Assembly: GCA_944322825.1 (NCBI GenBank)
Contig: CALUQD010000009.1
Location: forward strand, 1 to 40,465
Length of the DNA stretch: 40,465 bases
Direction: 5' to 3'
Origin: Candidatus Avelusimicrobium pullicaecorum
Lineage (GTDB): Bacteria; Elusimicrobiota; Elusimicrobia; Elusimicrobiales; Elusimicrobiaceae
Shown one piece after another: positions 22,181 to 32,370 of the stretch (position 1 is the stretch's first letter; every line of letters begins with the position of its first letter). Position numbers and translations under genes: made by a program. The notes beneath the pieces are model-generated. The model was not told the origin of the DNA. It searched no databases and was given only the letters and a program-made list of their open reading frames with translations.

Positions 22181-23412
22181 GCTTTGATATTGTATTTAAT
22201 TATATTTTAAGACGTTCCGGCATCGGCTGCGGCGCCGGGCCGGACGGCTTTCGCGAACTTTTGGAACGGTTGGGAAACCCGCAAAACCAATACAAAATTA
22301 TCCACGTAGCCGGCACCAACGGCAAAGGGTCCGTCTGTACGCTTACCGCGCGTATTTTGACGTGCGCCGGGTACAAAACGGGGCTGTTTGTGTCGCCGCA
22401 TTTGGTGTCGCCCACCGAGCGCATTCAAATTGACGGGGAAGCCATTTCCAAAAAACAGTTTTCGCAAGCGGTGCTGGAGGTATTCCAGGAAGAGGAGGAA
22501 GAACTTAACTTTTTTGAAATCCTCACCGCCGCCGCCTTGGTATACTTCGCCCGCCAAAAAGTACAATACGCCGTGTTGGAAACCGGCCTGGGCGGCCGTA
22601 AAGACCCCACCAACTCCTGCGTGCCAGTATTGAGTTTGATTACGTCTATCGGCCTGGACCATATGCAGTATTTGGGCTCCAGCCTGACGCAAATTGCGCG
22701 GGAAAAAGCCGGCATCATTAAGCCCGGCGTGCCCGTGATCAGCGGCACGGTGAACCCTGCGGCGCGCGATGTGATCCGCCAAACGGCCAAAAAGCAAAAG
22801 GCGCCTCTGCGCTTTGTGGGGGAGGGGGAGCCGTTTTTTGAATACGCTTATGATTTTGTAAACAATCAGACCGTTTTGCACACGCGCGACGGCGAAGAAT
22901 GGCTGCTCCACGCGTTGGGCCGGCGGCAGGCGATTAATGCCTGCGTGGCGTATCAGGCGGCACGGTTGTTGGGCGTGCCGGACCAAGCTGTTGCACAAGC
23001 GTTTGAAACGGTATCCCTTCCCGGCCGGTTTGAAGTCGCCCGTGCGGGTAAAAATCTGTTTGTGTTAGACGGCGCCCATAATCCGCAAGCCGTGGAACTT
23101 TTAGTGGAATTTTGGCAAAAAACGCCTTTTACGCACGACACCGCTTTGCTGTGCGGCTTTATGCGGGATAAAGATTATAAAAAAATGCTCGCGCTTTTAT
23201 GCCCGCATTTCGAACGGATTATCTTAACGGTGCCGCCTTCTCCCCGCGGCGCGGCCGAAGCAGATTTGCGCAGCGCTTTGCCTAAAAAGGCAAACATCGT
23301 GTTTGAACCCGATTGGAAAAAAGCCCTCCAGCTGGCTAAAAAATCGCCGCGCGTATTGTGCACCGGGTCTTTTTATTTGGTGGGGGCCGTGCGCGGAAAA
23401 TTGCGTTTGTAA
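22177..23412 (+). CDS. folC: Folylpolyglutamate/dihydrofolate synthase
   Basis: A 411-residue Mur-ligase-like ATP enzyme that adds glutamate to folates. The P-loop GTNGKGS is at 46-52, followed by FVSPHLVSPTERIQI and LETGLGGRKDPTN; the C-terminal domain has the LDGAHNPQAVE motif. It starts as ATGA with the murA stop and ends the prfA group. Downstream there is only a weak hairpin. Confidence 0.95.
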   Translation: MSFDIVFNYILRRSGIGCGAGPDGFRELLERLGNPQNQYKIIHVAGTNGKGSVCTLTARILTCAGYKTGLFVSPHLVSPTERIQIDGEAISKKQFSQAVLEVFQEEEEELNFFEILTAAALVYFARQKVQYAVLETGLGGRKDPTNSCVPVLSLITSIGLDHMQYLGSSLTQIAREKAGIIKPGVPVISGTVNPAARDVIRQTAKKQKAPLRFVGEGEPFFEYAYDFVNNQTVLHTRDGEEWLLHALGRRQAINACVAYQAARLLGVPDQAVAQAFETVSLPGRFEVARAGKNLFVLDGAHNPQAVELLVEFWQKTPFTHDTALLCGFMRDKDYKKMLALLCPHFERIILTVPPSPRGAAEADLRSALPKKANIVFEPDWKKALQLAKKSPRVLCTGSFYLVGAVRGKLRL

Positions 23413-23441
23413 ATACAGCTTTTTCCCGTCAGAAAACGGGG

Positions 23442-23471
23442 TTGACAGTAACGGCGTGTTTGTGGTTAAAT
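23442..23471 (+). promoter_or_regulatory. Promoter of the coiled-coil gene
   Basis: TTGACA (23442-23447) is a perfect -35; TTAAAT (23466-23471) after 18 bases is a modest -10. The predicted leader is about 25 bases. Confidence 0.55.
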
Positions 23472-23504
23472 TAAATGTAAGCATCTTTTGGACGGGGAAC
23501 AGCC

Positions 23505-25754
23505 ATGGCGTTAGATAACAATCAATTCGACGGACACGGGGATATAGCTCATTTTTTGGAAAAATTTAAAGAGCAATCTTTTTCGGATTCCAACTCAACT
23601 GAAAAAGGTTATGCCCCGCGTGAAGGCACCCCCCCTGCCAAATCTTCCCAGTACGAACGTTCCCTGGAAAAATTGGAACAGAAAATTTTGGAATTGGAAG
23701 AGCGGTTCGAAGCATCCTCCAGCCAAAACCAGCTGATCCTTTCCGAGCTGGCCCGCACCCGCGAGGCGATGGAACGCCAAAAAGACAAAGACGCTTTTTT
23801 GGAACATTTATCCCGCACGATTGCCAATTTAAAAGCCAGCGTGGAAAACCTTTCCCGCGCCCAGCAGACCTACCGCGAACCGGACGTGCAGCGCAGTTTT
23901 GACCCGGTCCCTTCGGCCTTTCAAACGGGGGAAACGGAACATACCGCCGTCTATCATTACCAGGCCGGTGCGGCGTCTTTTGCGCACCCGGACCGCGAAG
24001 AAAAAGAACGTATTATTTCCAGCTTGCGTCAAAAGGCCTCGCAGCTTAAAGCCGTTAACAGCGCGCTGGACCGCGAAATTAAAAAAGTGCAGCAGGAAAA
24101 AATGGAAGCGCTTAAAAAATCCGCGGAACAGGCCAAAGAAATCCTTTCCTTGCGCGACCAGCTGACCGCCGCCGAAGAACGGTTTAAATCGTTTAATTTC
24201 GAAGGGCGTATCATTTCCATCAAGCAAGAATACCAGCAGAAAGTTTCCAGCCTGGAAAGCCAGCTGCAGGAAATTTCCGATACGTGTATGAAGCAGGTGG
24301 AAGAAATCGAATCGCTCAAGGCCGAGAATTTAAAACTCCACAAAGCCGCCGCCGAGAAGGAAGAAGCCCTGTCCCGCTTGGAAGCGAAAGAACGCGAACT
24401 GCTTACCCTTAAGGCGGAAATGGCGGCCTTGCAGGAAAGCCACACCCAAGACGCTCAAAAACAGTTGGCGGAATTTTCCCAGCGGCTGCGCACGCTTGAA
24501 GGCCAGCGCGAAGGGCTGGCGGTGGAATTGGAGCAGGCCCAAGCCTCGCTCGATGCCGTGCGGCAGGAAAAAGAAATGCTGGAGAAGAACTTCAAGGAAT
24601 TACTGGAAAAAATCAATAATAACGATGCCGTTATTGAACAGCTCAAACGCAAAATTGAGGTACTCGGCCAGCAAAACACAGAACTCACCCAGCATAATGC
24701 GGCGCTGCAAACGGAAAACGATACCCTTTCGCGCGAAAAGGCGGAACTTTCTGCTAATACCGAGCATTTAGCGCGGGAGAAGGAGGTTCTTTCTACCCGC
24801 ACCGCCGACTTAACCCGGGAAAATGAGGAACTTTCTTCCCGTGCCGAAACGTTGGCGCAGGAAAAAGAAGTCCTTGCCGATCGTACGGCCGATTTAACCC
24901 GGGAAAATGAAGCACTGGTTGCCCGGGCGGAAAATTTAGCTCAGGAAAAAGAAAATCTGTCTGTTCAAGCCGCCTATTTAAGCCGCGAAAGAGAGGAACT
25001 TTCTGTTCATACCAAAAATTTAGCCCGCGAAAAGGATGAGCTCGCTGTCCGCGCTGAAACGTTGGCGCGCGAAAAAGAGGAACTTTCTTCCCGTGCGGAG
25101 CATTTAGCTTTAGAAAAAGAAGAAATTGCTGCACAGGCCGAACATTTAGCGCGCGAAAAAGAAGCGCTGGACCAAAAAACCCGCCAGTTGGGTTCGGAGA
25201 AAGAGGCTTTATCCAAAAATGTAGACGATTTGCATATGGAAAAAGAATCCTTGGAGCGGGAAAAAGCCTCTTTGTCCGAACAAAGCCGCGCGTTAAAACA
25301 GCGAGCGGAAAAACTGGAAAGCGAAACCAAAGAATTAACCAAAGAAAACCAACAGCTGCGCAACCAGAGTGCCGCGTTGTTGGCGGCCCGGTTGGTGCAG
25401 GAAAAAGAACGCGCCGCCAAAGAAAAAACATTGCATAAGGCGGCCGCTTATTCCGCGGCGGCGCAGCCGCCGCATAAACCGGCTGTGGTCCCGCCGGCGC
25501 CGGTGGCGGAATCTGCCCAGCTTAAGGCGGAAGCGAAAGCCGCGGAGGAACAAGAATCCTCCTTTGCGGACAAGCCGGTAGAAGTCAAACGACCGGCCGA
25601 CGCTAAGGTAATGACCGAAGCCGATTTGCCCGAAATTAAAGTAGCCGACCCGGTTCCCCAGCCGGAGCCGCTGTTTGACGGGGAAGACTTCTTGGAGAAA
25701 ACAGACAGTTTTATCGGGCGAATGAAATGGTCCATCTTCCGGGAAGACAAATAA
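23505..25754 (+). CDS. Long coiled-coil protein with 14-residue repeats
   Basis: A 749-residue protein of unknown function, without signal peptide or membrane segment. Residues 40-395 are ordinary coiled coil (Leu-rich heptads with E, K and Q). Residues 394-631 are a series of 17 repeats, each exactly 14 residues, of the form L-A-R-E-K-E-E-L-S-S-R-A-E-T, equal to two heptads and to a 42-bp DNA unit (24684-25397). The tail (640-749) is Ala/Pro-rich and then acidic, ending in GRMKWSIFREDK. It could be a cytoskeletal filament or a tether, as for other long bacterial coiled coils, but no family was recognised. It lies between folC and ddl, has its own promoter and a terminator, and is probably monocistronic. 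Confidence 0.85.
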   Translation: MALDNNQFDGHGDIAHFLEKFKEQSFSDSNSTEKGYAPREGTPPAKSSQYERSLEKLEQKILELEERFEASSSQNQLILSELARTREAMERQKDKDAFLEHLSRTIANLKASVENLSRAQQTYREPDVQRSFDPVPSAFQTGETEHTAVYHYQAGAASFAHPDREEKERIISSLRQKASQLKAVNSALDREIKKVQQEKMEALKKSAEQAKEILSLRDQLTAAEERFKSFNFEGRIISIKQEYQQKVSSLESQLQEISDTCMKQVEEIESLKAENLKLHKAAAEKEEALSRLEAKERELLTLKAEMAALQESHTQDAQKQLAEFSQRLRTLEGQREGLAVELEQAQASLDAVRQEKEMLEKNFKELLEKINNNDAVIEQLKRKIEVLGQQNTELTQHNAALQTENDTLSREKAELSANTEHLAREKEVLSTRTADLTRENEELSSRAETLAQEKEVLADRTADLTRENEALVARAENLAQEKENLSVQAAYLSREREELSVHTKNLAREKDELAVRAETLAREKEELSSRAEHLALEKEEIAAQAEHLAREKEALDQKTRQLGSEKEALSKNVDDLHMEKESLEREKASLSEQSRALKQRAEKLESETKELTKENQQLRNQSAALLAARLVQEKERAAKEKTLHKAAAYSAAAQPPHKPAVVPPAPVAESAQLKAEAKAAEEQESSFADKPVEVKRPADAKVMTEADLPEIKVADPVPQPEPLFDGEDFLEKTDSFIGRMKWSIFREDK
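24684..25397 (+). repeat. 17 tandem 42-bp coding repeats
   Basis: The 42-bp unit keeps the 14-residue phase without any indel through all 17 units, from residue 394 to 631 of the coiled-coil protein. Adjacent units differ in nucleotides but several share long strings, so unit gain or loss by recombination is possible. Confidence 0.85.
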
Positions 25755-25767
25755 AAATTTAGAGTTG

Positions 25768-25795
25768 GGCCTGATGATTTTTCATCAGGCCTTTT
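25768..25795 (+). terminator. Terminator after the coiled-coil gene
   Basis: GGCCTGATGA and TCATCAGGCC form a 10-bp stem around TTTT, followed by T4. Confidence 0.93.
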
Positions 25796-25817
25796 AAACA
25801 GAAGGAACAAAAAACGT

Positions 25818-26891
25818 ATGTCATTGTTAAAAGTAGTTGTGTTGTACGGCGGTAAATCTACCGAACACGAAGTATCTGTCCACAGTGCGCAAACCGTTTG
25901 CCAGATGTTGGAAGCAAAAGCAGACAAATATCAAATTTATCCTATTTTTATCAGCAAGCAAGGCCGTTGGTTCTTGCAGCAAAAATGCGGGCCGCAAACG
26001 CCGCAGGATTTGCCCGTTACGCCCGTATTGCGCGACGATGCCCACCTAGCCGCGTTGGATGGTTCCTGGACGTTGCAGGCGGATGTGGTGTTCCCGGTGT
26101 TGCACGGAACAAACTGCGAAGACGGCACGATGCAGGGATTTTTGGAAACATTGGATGTTCCGTATGTCGGGTGCGGGGTGTTGGCCTCGGCGATGGGGAT
26201 GGACAAAGAAATCTCCAAATTAATGGCCCGCCAAGCGGGTGCGCCGGTGCTGCCGTATCGGATAGTATCTCAGTTTAAACCGTATGACCGTGCTGACTTG
26301 GAAAGTTGGACGCAAAAAACGGGTCTGCCGGTATTTGTTAAACCGGTGCGGCTGGGTTCTTCGGTGGGGGTGCGCAAAGTAAAAGAGCTGGCGCAGCTGC
26401 ACGAAGCGGTGTCGTTTGCCCTGCAATTCGATACGGATGTGATGATTGAAAAAGGGGTGGACCACGCACGGGAAATTTTTTGCGCTATATACGGTGATGA
26501 AACCCGGGTGGTTTCTTCCGCGTGCGGGGAATTGCGCACCTTGGCAGGTGAATTTTTTGACTATAATGCCAAGTATATCGTAGCGGGCGGATGCGAAACC
26601 AAGGTGCCGGCTGATATCCTGCCCCAAACGGCCCAAAAAATGCGCCAGGACAGCGAGCGGATTTTCCGCGCCCTGCGCGGCAGCGGGTTGGCGCGGGTGG
26701 ACTTTTTGATGGACAAGGACGGCGCGTATTATTTTTCCGAAATCAATACTTTGCCGGGTATGAGCCAAACGAGCCTTTTCCCGCAGCTGTTTGAAGCCTG
26801 CGGCGAAGATTACGGCCAAATTTTGGACCGGCTGATTGAACTGGCGCGGGAAAGACACGCGCGCAAGGCGGCGCTGTCGCTTTCCAGGTGA
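25818..26891 (+). CDS. ddl: D-alanine--D-alanine ligase
   Basis: A 357-residue ATP-grasp enzyme that joins two D-Ala for peptidoglycan. Typical motifs: LYGGKSTEHEVSVHSA at 10-25, FPVLHGTNCEDGTMQGFLE near 95, PVFVKPVRLGSSVGV near 175 and the metal site INTLPGMSQTSLFP near 312. The start has AAGGA about 10 bases upstream. The next gene overlaps or follows directly (GTGA/ATG), so both are one operon. ddl near murA and cell-wall genes is common. Confidence 0.96.
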   Translation: MSLLKVVVLYGGKSTEHEVSVHSAQTVCQMLEAKADKYQIYPIFISKQGRWFLQQKCGPQTPQDLPVTPVLRDDAHLAALDGSWTLQADVVFPVLHGTNCEDGTMQGFLETLDVPYVGCGVLASAMGMDKEISKLMARQAGAPVLPYRIVSQFKPYDRADLESWTQKTGLPVFVKPVRLGSSVGVRKVKELAQLHEAVSFALQFDTDVMIEKGVDHAREIFCAIYGDETRVVSSACGELRTLAGEFFDYNAKYIVAGGCETKVPADILPQTAQKMRQDSERIFRALRGSGLARVDFLMDKDGAYYFSEINTLPGMSQTSLFPQLFEACGEDYGQILDRLIELARERHARKAALSLSR

Positions 26892-26893
26892 GT

Positions 26894-27352
26894 ATGGACA
26901 AACTGATAAACCGTTTTTTGAGCTTAAACATTTGGGTTAAAATCATTTTTGTATTTTGCCTGTTTGGCTCGTGCGTGAGTACGCTGTTGGTGGCGCGGGA
27001 TATTTTATCCGATGGTATTTTGCTGCGGCTGCATATGGGCTTTTGGCTGTTGTATGTGTCGCAGGTGGTGTTTATCCTGCTCAAAGAACGGTATGTGTGG
27101 ATTTTGGCGGCCCTGCAAGGGGTGCTGGCGTTGCTGACCAATGCGGATTTTACGTTTGTGCCGCTGCTGCGGGTGTTGGGGGGCGTGTACGTGGCGGTGG
27201 GGCCGGAAATTTCGGTAGAAGGGCTGACGGTGTATAAGTATGTATTTACGTCGGCGGCGTTTACGTTGCAGATGTTAAGCGCGTATGCTTTGTTTTCGCT
27301 CCTGCCCAAGCCGGAACCCAAAAAGAAAGCCCCGCAAAGCACCTCGGACTAG
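26894..27352 (+). CDS. Small hypothetical membrane protein
   Basis: A 152-residue protein not recognised. It has about four hydrophobic stretches: IIFVFCLFGSCVSTLLV, FWLLYVSQVVFILL, WILAALQGVLALLTN with the following LRVLGGVYVAV, and the last, FTLQMLSAYALFSLL, then a short charged tail PKPEPKKKAPQ. It follows ddl with no gap (a GTG at 26888 overlaps the ddl stop as GTGA; ATG at 26894 is the alternative start used here). A cell-envelope role is guessed from the neighbour only. Confidence 0.75.
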   Translation: MDKLINRFLSLNIWVKIIFVFCLFGSCVSTLLVARDILSDGILLRLHMGFWLLYVSQVVFILLKERYVWILAALQGVLALLTNADFTFVPLLRVLGGVYVAVGPEISVEGLTVYKYVFTSAAFTLQMLSAYALFSLLPKPEPKKKAPQSTSD

Positions 27353-27379
27353 AAAACACAGATTCCCAAGCAGTTGTCT

Positions 27380-27405
27380 ATCCCCTCTTTTGCAGAGGGG
27401 ATTTT
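27380..27405 (+). terminator. Terminator after the ddl operon
   Basis: ATCCCCTCT and AGAGGGGAT form a 9-bp stem with a TTTGC loop, followed by T residues. Confidence 0.88.
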
Positions 27406-27420
27406 TATGGTTTAGCGCAT

Positions 27421-27455
27421 AAAAAGCCGGAACGGTTATCCGTTCCGGCTTTTTG
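27421..27455 (-). terminator. Terminator after tgt (bidirectional)
   Basis: AAAAAGCCGGAACGG and CCGTTCCGGCTTTTT form a 15-bp stem around TTAT. It serves tgt, which ends at 27469 on the minus strand. Confidence 0.92.
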
Positions 27456-27468
27456 ATAAGCGACTTGT

Positions 27469-28653
<1,185 letters not shown>

Positions 28654-28763
28654 TATCTGCTTTTTGGCTTTTGGTGTGCGGGAAGGCCTAACGTGGCACA
28701 CACGCCCCTCCCGGAGTGCTTGCCCGGAAAGAAAAAAGAGGGCAATTGCGTGACCTGTATTTC

Positions 28764-28792
28764 TTGATTTTATAAAGTTTTTTTAGTATATT
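28764..28792 (+). promoter_or_regulatory. Promoter of pilin-like P4
   Basis: TTGATT (28764-28769), a 17-base spacer and TATATT (28787-28792). The spacer has T7 rather than T12. The leader of about 70 bases ends with an AGGAGG site 5 bases before the ATG. The cassette repeats seen before the other pilins are absent here. Confidence 0.65.
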
Positions 28793-28868
28793 TTAAAAAA
28801 ATTATAATGCCAAATAATGTTTTTCACATTCAGCTATATTTGGCGGGGCCTTACGGCAGGAGGGGCGG

Positions 28869-29951
28869 ATGACTTTCAAAAAGAAAAAAGCCTTTACTTT
28901 AACCGAATTGTTGGTGGTGGTTGTGGTAATAGGCGTATTGGCGGCGGTAGTATTGCCTAAATTTAATAAAGTGGTGGAAACCCGCAAGACAACGGAAGCC
29001 GAGGAGTTGATGGCGGCCATTCGTACCGAACAGGAAAAACGCTGTGCTTTGGATAAAAATTATTTAACCGATCTGGCCAAAATGTCGGATATTATCCCGC
29101 ATACGGATACAAAGAACTTTACGTACATAGCTACCTCTACTGGTATTAAAGCGCAGAGCAAAGGGAAATACAGCTACACCCTGGAAATGCCTTCGTACCG
29201 CGACGGGCGCCTTTGCTGCGAAAGCGCTGAAGAATGTGCCAAATTAAATAAAGATTATCCGCTGTGCTCGGAATTGACCGCGTTTGGGGATTACCAAAGC
29301 GGCATTGAATGCGCGGGAACGGTCGCTTCGCAAGGATGCAGCGGCGCAAAGCCTGTATCCAGCCAGGCTTGTTCCAACGGGTGCGGCACGCAGACGCGTT
29401 CCGTATCGTGCAATACAACAACGGGCCAGTGGGAAACGGGCATTTGGACGGGGGATTGCACCTGCTCTTGTACCGGAACGAAACCGGAAAGCCAACAGAC
29501 TTGTAATGGCTGCGGCGTCCAGACCCGTACGGTAGCGTGTGATACGTCAACCGGTGCATGGACAAGCGGCGAGTGGGGCTCCTGCAGCAAAACGGCCGAA
29601 GAATGTGGGGAAAAAACTGAGCACTATGAGTGTCATTGGACTCTTGTGGAGTGTTATGATAAGTTCCCTACCCCGAGGGAAAATATGGATTATTTGAGAA
29701 ATAAGTGGGTGTCTTCTGATGATATATACCATGAAGTGTCCGCTTGGGGCCCGGGACCAGACCTTAACACTTGTGGTTCTTTACAAGAATATGCTGCACA
29801 GGCGCAAGCGTCAGCCGATAAAAATGCTGCAGGAATTGAAGATGAAATGCCTACTCACTATTGCCTCTACTATGCCCCAGATGGAAAGGCAACCGTAACT
29901 GCTAATATGGGTTGTATTGAAGAACTCTATTGTAATAGAGTAAAAGATTGA
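28869..29951 (+). CDS. Prepilin-like protein with TSP1-like repeats (P4)
   Basis: A 360-residue prepilin-type protein, twice the size of the other pilins here. MTFKKKKA-FTLTELLVVVVVIGVLAAVVLP keeps mature Glu5, but the residue before the cleavage site is Ala rather than the usual Gly, so processing may be weaker. Residues 157-199 and 201-239 are two thrombospondin type 1-like repeats (CSNGCGTQTRSVSC, CNGCGVQTRTVAC) rich in Cys and Trp; such modules often bind glycans or proteins in eukaryotes. The C-terminal part (250-360) has further Cys but no recognised domain. A candidate tip or adhesin pilin. It lies opposite to tgt and queA and splits them. Confidence 0.85.
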   Translation: MTFKKKKAFTLTELLVVVVVIGVLAAVVLPKFNKVVETRKTTEAEELMAAIRTEQEKRCALDKNYLTDLAKMSDIIPHTDTKNFTYIATSTGIKAQSKGKYSYTLEMPSYRDGRLCCESAEECAKLNKDYPLCSELTAFGDYQSGIECAGTVASQGCSGAKPVSSQACSNGCGTQTRSVSCNTTTGQWETGIWTGDCTCSCTGTKPESQQTCNGCGVQTRTVACDTSTGAWTSGEWGSCSKTAEECGEKTEHYECHWTLVECYDKFPTPRENMDYLRNKWVSSDDIYHEVSAWGPGPDLNTCGSLQEYAAQAQASADKNAAGIEDEMPTHYCLYYAPDGKATVTANMGCIEELYCNRVKD

Positions 29952-30035
29952 AATCAGTATCAAGGTTTATTTAAAATATTTCTAAAAGAAGAAAGTTTTG
30001 CTTGTAAAGGCAGCAATTCTGTTTGTATGGCAATC

Positions 30036-30065
30036 AAAACGCCCCGGCGAAAGCCGGGGCGTTTT
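30036..30065. terminator. Bidirectional terminator between P4 and queA
   Basis: AAAACGCCCCGGC and GCCGGGGCGTTTT form a 13-bp stem with a GAAA tetraloop between two converging genes. Confidence 0.93.
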
Positions 30066-30083
30066 ATTTTTGTTCGGCAAAAA

Positions 30084-31121
30084 CTACAAAATCATCATAC
30101 TGTCGCCAAACGAGTAGAAGCGGTATTTCTTTTCCACCGCTTGCAGGTAGGCTTCGTAGATGAAATCTTCTCCGGCAAACGCGGACGTCATACACAAAGG
30201 CGTCGAGTCCGGGAAGTGAAAATTCGTAATCAAACAATCAATTCCTTTAAACTTATAGCCGGGGTAGATAAACAAATCCGTCCACTTTTTGCCGGGGTGG
30301 GTGATGTGGTTTTCGTCGGTAAAACTTTCTAGGGTGCGCGTGCTGGTGGTTCCGCACGAAAACACCCGCTTGCCCGCCGCGCGTACGGCGTTTAGGGTTT
30401 CGGCCGTTTCGGGGGACACTTCTCCCAGTTCGGCCAACATATGGTGCTGTTCGGGTTCGCCGCGCAAGGGTTTAAACGTACCCCAGCCGACGTGCAAAGT
30501 AATGTAACAGATTTTTACGCCCTTGTCTTTTAATTTTTGCAGCAGTTCCGGCGTAAAGTGAAAACCCGCCGTAGGCGCCGCAATAGAACCCGTATATTTG
30601 GCATAGACTGTTTGGTAGCGGGCCTTGTCCGTAGCGATGCTGGGGGTCATTCCGTCGTGCTTGCGGGCTTTTTCGATATATTGCGGCAGGGGCATTAGGC
30701 CGTGGGCGTTGCAGAAGGGCAAAATGTCGTCTTGGTTAAATTCCAAAATGGCTTCGTTGTTTTCCGTTTTGCCTTTGACGAGGGCGGTCAGCCCATCGCC
30801 AAAGTCCAGCGTGATGCCGTCTTTATAGTCGCGCGTCAGCACGGCCCAGAGGTTTGGTTTTTCCAGCGGGCGCACCAAGAGCACTTCCACTTTTCCGCCG
30901 GTGGGCTTGTGGGCGAACAATTTGGCCGGAAATACTTTGGTGTTGTTAATCACCAACGCGTCGCCGGGGTTGAAATACTCGTGGATATCGCGGAAGATGC
31001 GGTGCTCGATGGTATGCGTATCGCGGTGAAGCACCATTTGGCGCGAGCTGTCGCGCGGGGTGGCTGGTTGTTTGGCAATCAGCGGGTCTAAGTTTAGTTT
31101 TTTAAAGCGTTCAAATGCCAT
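30084..31121 (-). CDS. queA: S-adenosylmethionine:tRNA ribosyltransferase-isomerase
   Basis: A 345-residue enzyme that adds the ribosyl part of SAM to preQ1-tRNA to make epoxyqueuosine. RDSSRQMVLHRDTHTIEHRIF near the start, LINNTKVFPAKLFAHKPTGGKVEVLLV-like parts (here VINNTKVFPAKLF), AAPTAGFHFTPELL near 180 and the LHVGWGTFKPLR motif are diagnostic. It starts 1 base after the spoIID stop, with translation probably coupled. In other bacteria this gene adjoins tgt; here pilin P4 lies between them. Confidence 0.97.
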   Translation of the reverse strand: MAFERFKKLNLDPLIAKQPATPRDSSRQMVLHRDTHTIEHRIFRDIHEYFNPGDALVINNTKVFPAKLFAHKPTGGKVEVLLVRPLEKPNLWAVLTRDYKDGITLDFGDGLTALVKGKTENNEAILEFNQDDILPFCNAHGLMPLPQYIEKARKHDGMTPSIATDKARYQTVYAKYTGSIAAPTAGFHFTPELLQKLKDKGVKICYITLHVGWGTFKPLRGEPEQHHMLAELGEVSPETAETLNAVRAAGKRVFSCGTTSTRTLESFTDENHITHPGKKWTDLFIYPGYKFKGIDCLITNFHFPDSTPLCMTSAFAGEDFIYEAYLQAVEKKYRFYSFGDSMMIL

Positions 31122-31122
31122 A

Positions 31123-32358
31123 TTATTGAATTTTTTGTATTTCGGAACCGGGGTAATAATTTTTTAAAATCTTTTTGTAATTTTTACCGTCTTTGGCCAT
31201 TCCGTGGGCGCCGTCCTGGCACATCCCAATGCCGTGGCCGTAGCCTTTTCCTTTGAAGTGTACGTCTTTCTTGCGGACGGATAATTTAGTAATTTTGCAG
31301 CTGCGTATGCCGGTGGCCAGGCGGAACGTGCCGCAGGGAACCGTTTTGGAGCCTTTGGACGTGCGAATAGTTAAATTGGTGGCGCGGCCGGTGCCGGTTT
31401 TACGGGCGATTTTGATACTTTTTAACGTGCCCGACAGACCGACGTTTTTGGCGTAAGTTTCCACCTTGGAGCGGGGGAGGTTCATTTCCCATTTGTAGCT
31501 TTTGGAATGGTCGTCCGTTTTGCACGACGCGCCCGAAAGCGGTTTGATGGACGTTAAGCCCGGGTTCCAGCTGCGCACGTCGTCCGTTCCGCCGCCGCAG
31601 TTGGCGTGGTAGTAGGTAAAAAACAGTTTATCTTGGTAAGTTAGCACTTCGCCGCGGGTTTGGTCCACGGCTTTTTTGACGGAGTCGTACTGTTTGCCGC
31701 CGCCTTTGTACATCTGGCTGCGCACATCGGAATACAAATCGAAATGTTGGTTTTTGACGTTTTCCAACGTCTTAAGCGTATACGTGCGGGCCGCCACGGC
31801 TTGGGCTTTTAGCGCTTCCAGCGGCCAGGTGTAGTTCATTTCGTACGGGAGCACGCCGTAGAGATACGTTTCCAGCGGCACATATTCCACCAGGTGGAAG
31901 GTTTTGCCGGCGGGAATGATGAAAATTTTGCCGGAGTAGGAATTGTTGTTCCAGGTGAGCAAGGTGTTGACGGCCGGTTCCAGCACGACGGTCTTGGCCG
32001 ATTGCAGCGTGCCCACCTGCACTTTGCCGCCGCCCAAGGCTTTTACGGCCAGCGTGCCGGAGGAAGAAATTTTGTATTTTTTATCCAAATTCATCGTGTA
32101 GATGTACACCTTGCCGGAGTGTTTGATACGGGCGGATTTTTGGTTTTCCGCCAAGAGCACGCGCACGGTGACGTCTTTGGGGCGGGATTTGGCTTGCGGG
32201 TCCTGCGATTGGGGCGCCTCCACCCGGTTGAGCAGTTCCGGGGTGGCTTGGCCTTTGGCGGCTTGGGCCGTCAGCGCGGCGCGTTTGGAGGGCGCGGCGC
32301 AGGCGCAGAGCACTAGAGCGCCTAAAACGAGCAGAAAAAAACGATTGGCGTGTTTCAT
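31123..32358 (-). CDS. SpoIID/LytB-domain lipoprotein
   Basis: A 411-residue envelope protein. The lipoprotein signal ends at LCAC (Cys20). The SpoIID/LytB domain spans about 140-400 and includes EVPLETYLYGVLPYEMNYTWPLEALKAQAVAARTYTL-like motifs (seen here as VPLETYLYGVLPYEM and LKAQAVAARTYTL), HANCGGGTDDV and GYGHGIGMCQDGAHGMA near the end. Family members are lytic transglycosylases acting on peptidoglycan without stem peptides; the name reflects spores but the family is wide-spread. It lies between ruvB (12 bases) and queA (1 base), an arrangement also known from clostridia. Confidence 0.92.
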   Translation of the reverse strand: MKHANRFFLLVLGALVLCACAAPSKRAALTAQAAKGQATPELLNRVEAPQSQDPQAKSRPKDVTVRVLLAENQKSARIKHSGKVYIYTMNLDKKYKISSSGTLAVKALGGGKVQVGTLQSAKTVVLEPAVNTLLTWNNNSYSGKIFIIPAGKTFHLVEYVPLETYLYGVLPYEMNYTWPLEALKAQAVAARTYTLKTLENVKNQHFDLYSDVRSQMYKGGGKQYDSVKKAVDQTRGEVLTYQDKLFFTYYHANCGGGTDDVRSWNPGLTSIKPLSGASCKTDDHSKSYKWEMNLPRSKVETYAKNVGLSGTLKSIKIARKTGTGRATNLTIRTSKGSKTVPCGTFRLATGIRSCKITKLSVRKKDVHFKGKGYGHGIGMCQDGAHGMAKDGKNYKKILKNYYPGSEIQKIQ

Positions 32359-32370
32359 TGTATCTCCGGG

